A DNA stretch of 64,000 nt from Microbacterium thalassium (GTDB lineage Bacteria; Actinomycetota; Actinomycetes; Actinomycetales; Microbacteriaceae), in NCBI RefSeq assembly GCF_014208045.1, contig NZ_JACHML010000001.1:1116001-1180000 (forward strand), written 5' to 3'. Of the stretch, positions 62,574-64,000 are shown one piece after another (within the stretch, counting starts at the first letter, position 1; the number at the start of each line of letters is the position of its first letter). The position numbers were made by a program, and so were the translations under genes. The notes under the pieces were generated by a model. It did no database searches and was not told the DNA's origin. It saw nothing but the letters and a program-made list of their open reading frames with translations.

Positions 62574-62589
62574 TTCATGAATTCGTGAA
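62574..62589. promoter_or_regulatory. Candidate operator of the MarR-like regulator
   Basis: TTCATGAATTCGTGAA is a 16-bp dyad with one mismatched pair. It covers the spacer and the -35 of the exporter promoter, the right place for a repressor, and is AT-rich against its GC-rich surroundings. Confidence 0.5.
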
Positions 62590-62680
62590 GACAGTGAATC
62601 AACGCGACGCGCCGTCGGCCGCATCCCCTGCGGATGCGGCGCCGCTGCGCGTCCGCATGCGCCGCGCGTGGACTCAACGT

Positions 62681-62688
62681 TGTATACA
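62681..62688. promoter_or_regulatory. Candidate GntR operator, site 1
   Basis: TGTATACA palindrome within TTGTATACACC. An identical octamer lies 53 bp downstream, close to five helical turns. Confidence 0.55.
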
Positions 62689-62733
62689 CCATTGGTGATC
62701 AGTGGCGAAACATTGCCATTTCGAGGCCCCATA

Positions 62734-62741
62734 TGTATACA
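62734..62741. promoter_or_regulatory. Candidate GntR operator, site 2
   Basis: Second TGTATACA, in ATGTATACACTG, 34 bp before the GntR start codon. Both sites together suggest autoregulation of the gntR-prpD unit. Confidence 0.55.
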
Positions 62742-62774
62742 CTGTTGTCGGCAGTGGGGTCGAAGGAGGTACGC

Positions 62775-63446
62775 ATGCGGGCCAGCGATCGCGCATACGC
62801 GACTCTTCTCGACGAGATCCAGTCGGGCTCCCTGCCGCCCGGTGCGGTCCTCGCCGAGGTCGAGCAGGCATCGCGGCTCGGTGTCAGCCGTACGCCGCTG
62901 CGCGAGGCGCTCGGACGTCTCGGGGCCGACGGGCTCGTGGTGCAGCAGTCGCCGCGCGTCACCGTCGTCGCCGATATCGATGCAGGCGACATCCGCGAGC
63001 TCTTCGAACTGCGTCGCGCGCTCGAAGAGACCGCCGCGCGCCTGGCCGCCGTGCGCGGCGACGCCGCCGCGTTCGCCGATCTGGCGGGCGAGTTCGCGGC
63101 GGTGACGCTCGGCGACGCGGACGGGCTCGACACCTACTACGCGCTCATCGCGCGGTTCGACGCGGCGCTGGACGCCGCCGTCGCCAACGACTACCTGATC
63201 GCCGCCCTGCGGACGGTGCGCACGCACCTCGTGCGAGTGCGGCGCCTCGCGCGGGACAATCCGCAGCGGCTGGCGGCATCCGTCGCCGAGCACCGTCTCA
63301 TCGCCTCGGCGATCGGAGCGCGCGACGCCGACCTCGCGGCACACGCCACCCACGTCCATCTCCACAACGCGCTCGAAAGCGTCCTCGCCTCCCTCGGCGG
63401 CGGCACGACCACCGGCGGCGCCATCACGACCCAAGGAGCAGCATGA
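62775..63446 (+). CDS. GntR-family (FadR/FCD-type) transcriptional regulator
   Basis: A protein of 223 residues. The winged helix-turn-helix has [13 protein letters not shown] near residues 11-23 and [17 protein letters not shown] near 35-51. The FCD ligand domain (about 80-205) shows R-R-A-L-E-E-T-A-A near 84 and metal-ligand type His residues (E-H-R-L-I near 174, H-A-T-H-V near 193). GAAGGAGG precedes the ATG by 6 nt. Its stop overlaps the PrpD start by 4 nt, so it most likely senses an organic acid handled by that enzyme and binds the two TGTATACA sites. Confidence 0.93.
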   Translation: MRASDRAYATLLDEIQSGSLPPGAVLAEVEQASRLGVSRTPLREALGRLGADGLVVQQSPRVTVVADIDAGDIRELFELRRALEETAARLAAVRGDAAAFADLAGEFAAVTLGDADGLDTYYALIARFDAALDAAVANDYLIAALRTVRTHLVRVRRLARDNPQRLAASVAEHRLIASAIGARDADLAAHATHVHLHNALESVLASLGGGTTTGGAITTQGAA

Positions 63447-64000
63447 CCGTCACCCACCACCTGCGCGTCCACCGCAGCGACGAGAACCTCACCCGCGAGG
63501 GACAGCTCGCCTGGCACATCGCCGAGGTGGCCGCCGATCCCGTGGCCGTCGAGCCCGAGGTGGTCGACATGATCATCAACCGCGTCATCGACAATGCGTC
63601 GGTGGCCGCGGCATCCCTCACCCGCGCACCCGTCAGCGCCGCCCGCCAGCAGGCGCTCGACAACCCGGTCTCGGTCAGCGGCACGGGCGCGACCGTCTTC
63701 GGCGCGACGCTGGACCGTCACGTCGGCGTCGAGTGGGCGGCGTGGGCGAACGGCGTCGCCGTCCGCGAGCTCGACTACCACGACACCTTCCTCGCCGCCG
63801 ACTACTCGCACCCCGGAGACAACATCCCCCCGATCGTCGCCGTCGCCCAGCACGTCGGCGCCGACGGCGCGGCTCTCGTGCGCGGGCTCGCGACGGGGTA
63901 CGAGATCCAGATCGACCTGGTGCGCGCGATCTGCCTGCACAAGCACAAGATCGACCACGTCGCCCACCTCGGCCCGTCGGCCGCGGCCGGCATCGGGACC
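63443..64000 (+). CDS. prpD: MmgE/PrpD-family dehydratase, C-terminus beyond window
   Basis: Only the first 186 residues are present. They match 2-methylcitrate dehydratase Prp[13 protein letters not shown] near residues 44-55, [18 protein letters not shown] near 99-116 and [10 protein letters not shown] near 122-131, the conserved active-site region. The family dehydrates 2-methylcitrate in propionate breakdown; the related cis-aconitate decarboxylase is an alternative. Translationally coupled to the GntR gene; prpB and prpC would be expected beyond the edge. Confidence 0.92.
   Translation, partial: MTVTHHLRVHRSDENLTREGQLAWHIAEVAADPVAVEPEVVDMIINRVIDNASVAAASLTRAPVSAARQQALDNPVSVSGTGATVFGATLDRHVGVEWAAWANGVAVRELDYHDTFLAADYSHPGDNIPPIVAVAQHVGADGAALVRGLATGYEIQIDLVRAICLHKHKIDHVAHLGPSAAAGIGT

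Overview
The window looks like chromosomal DNA of a high-GC actinobacterium, most probably Microbacterium or a close relative in Microbacteriaceae. The reasons are the very high GC content, frequent GTG starts, tightly packed operons with 4-nt start/stop overlaps, the coenzyme F420 genes, a DUF222/HNH nuclease gene, and many genes with a TANNNT promoter element only 6-8 nt before the start codon. I see no rRNA, tRNA, CRISPR array, insertion sequence or prophage. No stretch above 300 bases lacks a gene; the longest gaps (about 210-230 bases) hold promoters, hairpins, a leader peptide or an antiterminator target. Both edges cut through genes.

Layout. 1-6187: a condensation-type acyltransferase (cut), an alpha/beta hydrolase, then a GNAT acyltransferase, an N-acylamino-acid racemase/MenC enzyme, an aldehyde dehydrogenase and a HAD phosphatase. 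6206-14153: an orphan phage-tail-spike-like protein, a small membrane protein, an MMPL exporter divergent from its likely TetR repressor, and a lipoprotein that fuses a solute-binding domain to a vWA domain. 14280-19552: glyS, a DUF1801/HhH-GPD pair, a protoporphyrinogen-oxidase-like gene and three small envelope proteins. 19668-27779: hemD with an upstream small ORF, cofD and a TauE permease face the operon fbiC - BVMO-like monooxygenase - fgd - cofC, so most of coenzyme F420 synthesis and reduction is here. 27878-35847: a PH-like protein, an ABC-2 exporter whose ATPase carries a long Glu-Pro tail, a 3-hydroxyisobutyryl-CoA hydrolase, an LssY-like protein, a J-domain/NERD fusion and a D,D-carboxypeptidase.

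35872-38876 is a TPP-riboswitch-controlled ECF uptake operon (S component, double ATPase, T component). 38927-43223 encodes a UBP-type zinc finger, a PAS histidine kinase with a degenerate receiver, and a receiver-glutaredoxin-like-thioredoxin-reductase-like protein without redox cysteines; this looks like one signalling unit. 43302-45690 is an SDR/enoyl-CoA hydratase/SDR catabolic operon. 45903-49404 holds an HNH nuclease, a membrane protein and a HAD phosphatase. 49517-53994 is a beta-glucoside PTS locus with BglG, a RAT/terminator switch, BglF and a phospho-beta-glucosidase. 54055-59513 has rlmN, a UbiB-like kinase, an aldo/keto reductase, a NUDIX hydrolase and a VOC protein. 59480-62553 is an ABC exporter operon ending with its MarR-like regulator. 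62775-64000 is a GntR regulator coupled to a PrpD-family dehydratase (cut).

The most striking observation is that the C-terminal (CofH) half of FbiC has lost the whole radical-SAM cysteine loop while the other F420 genes look intact.
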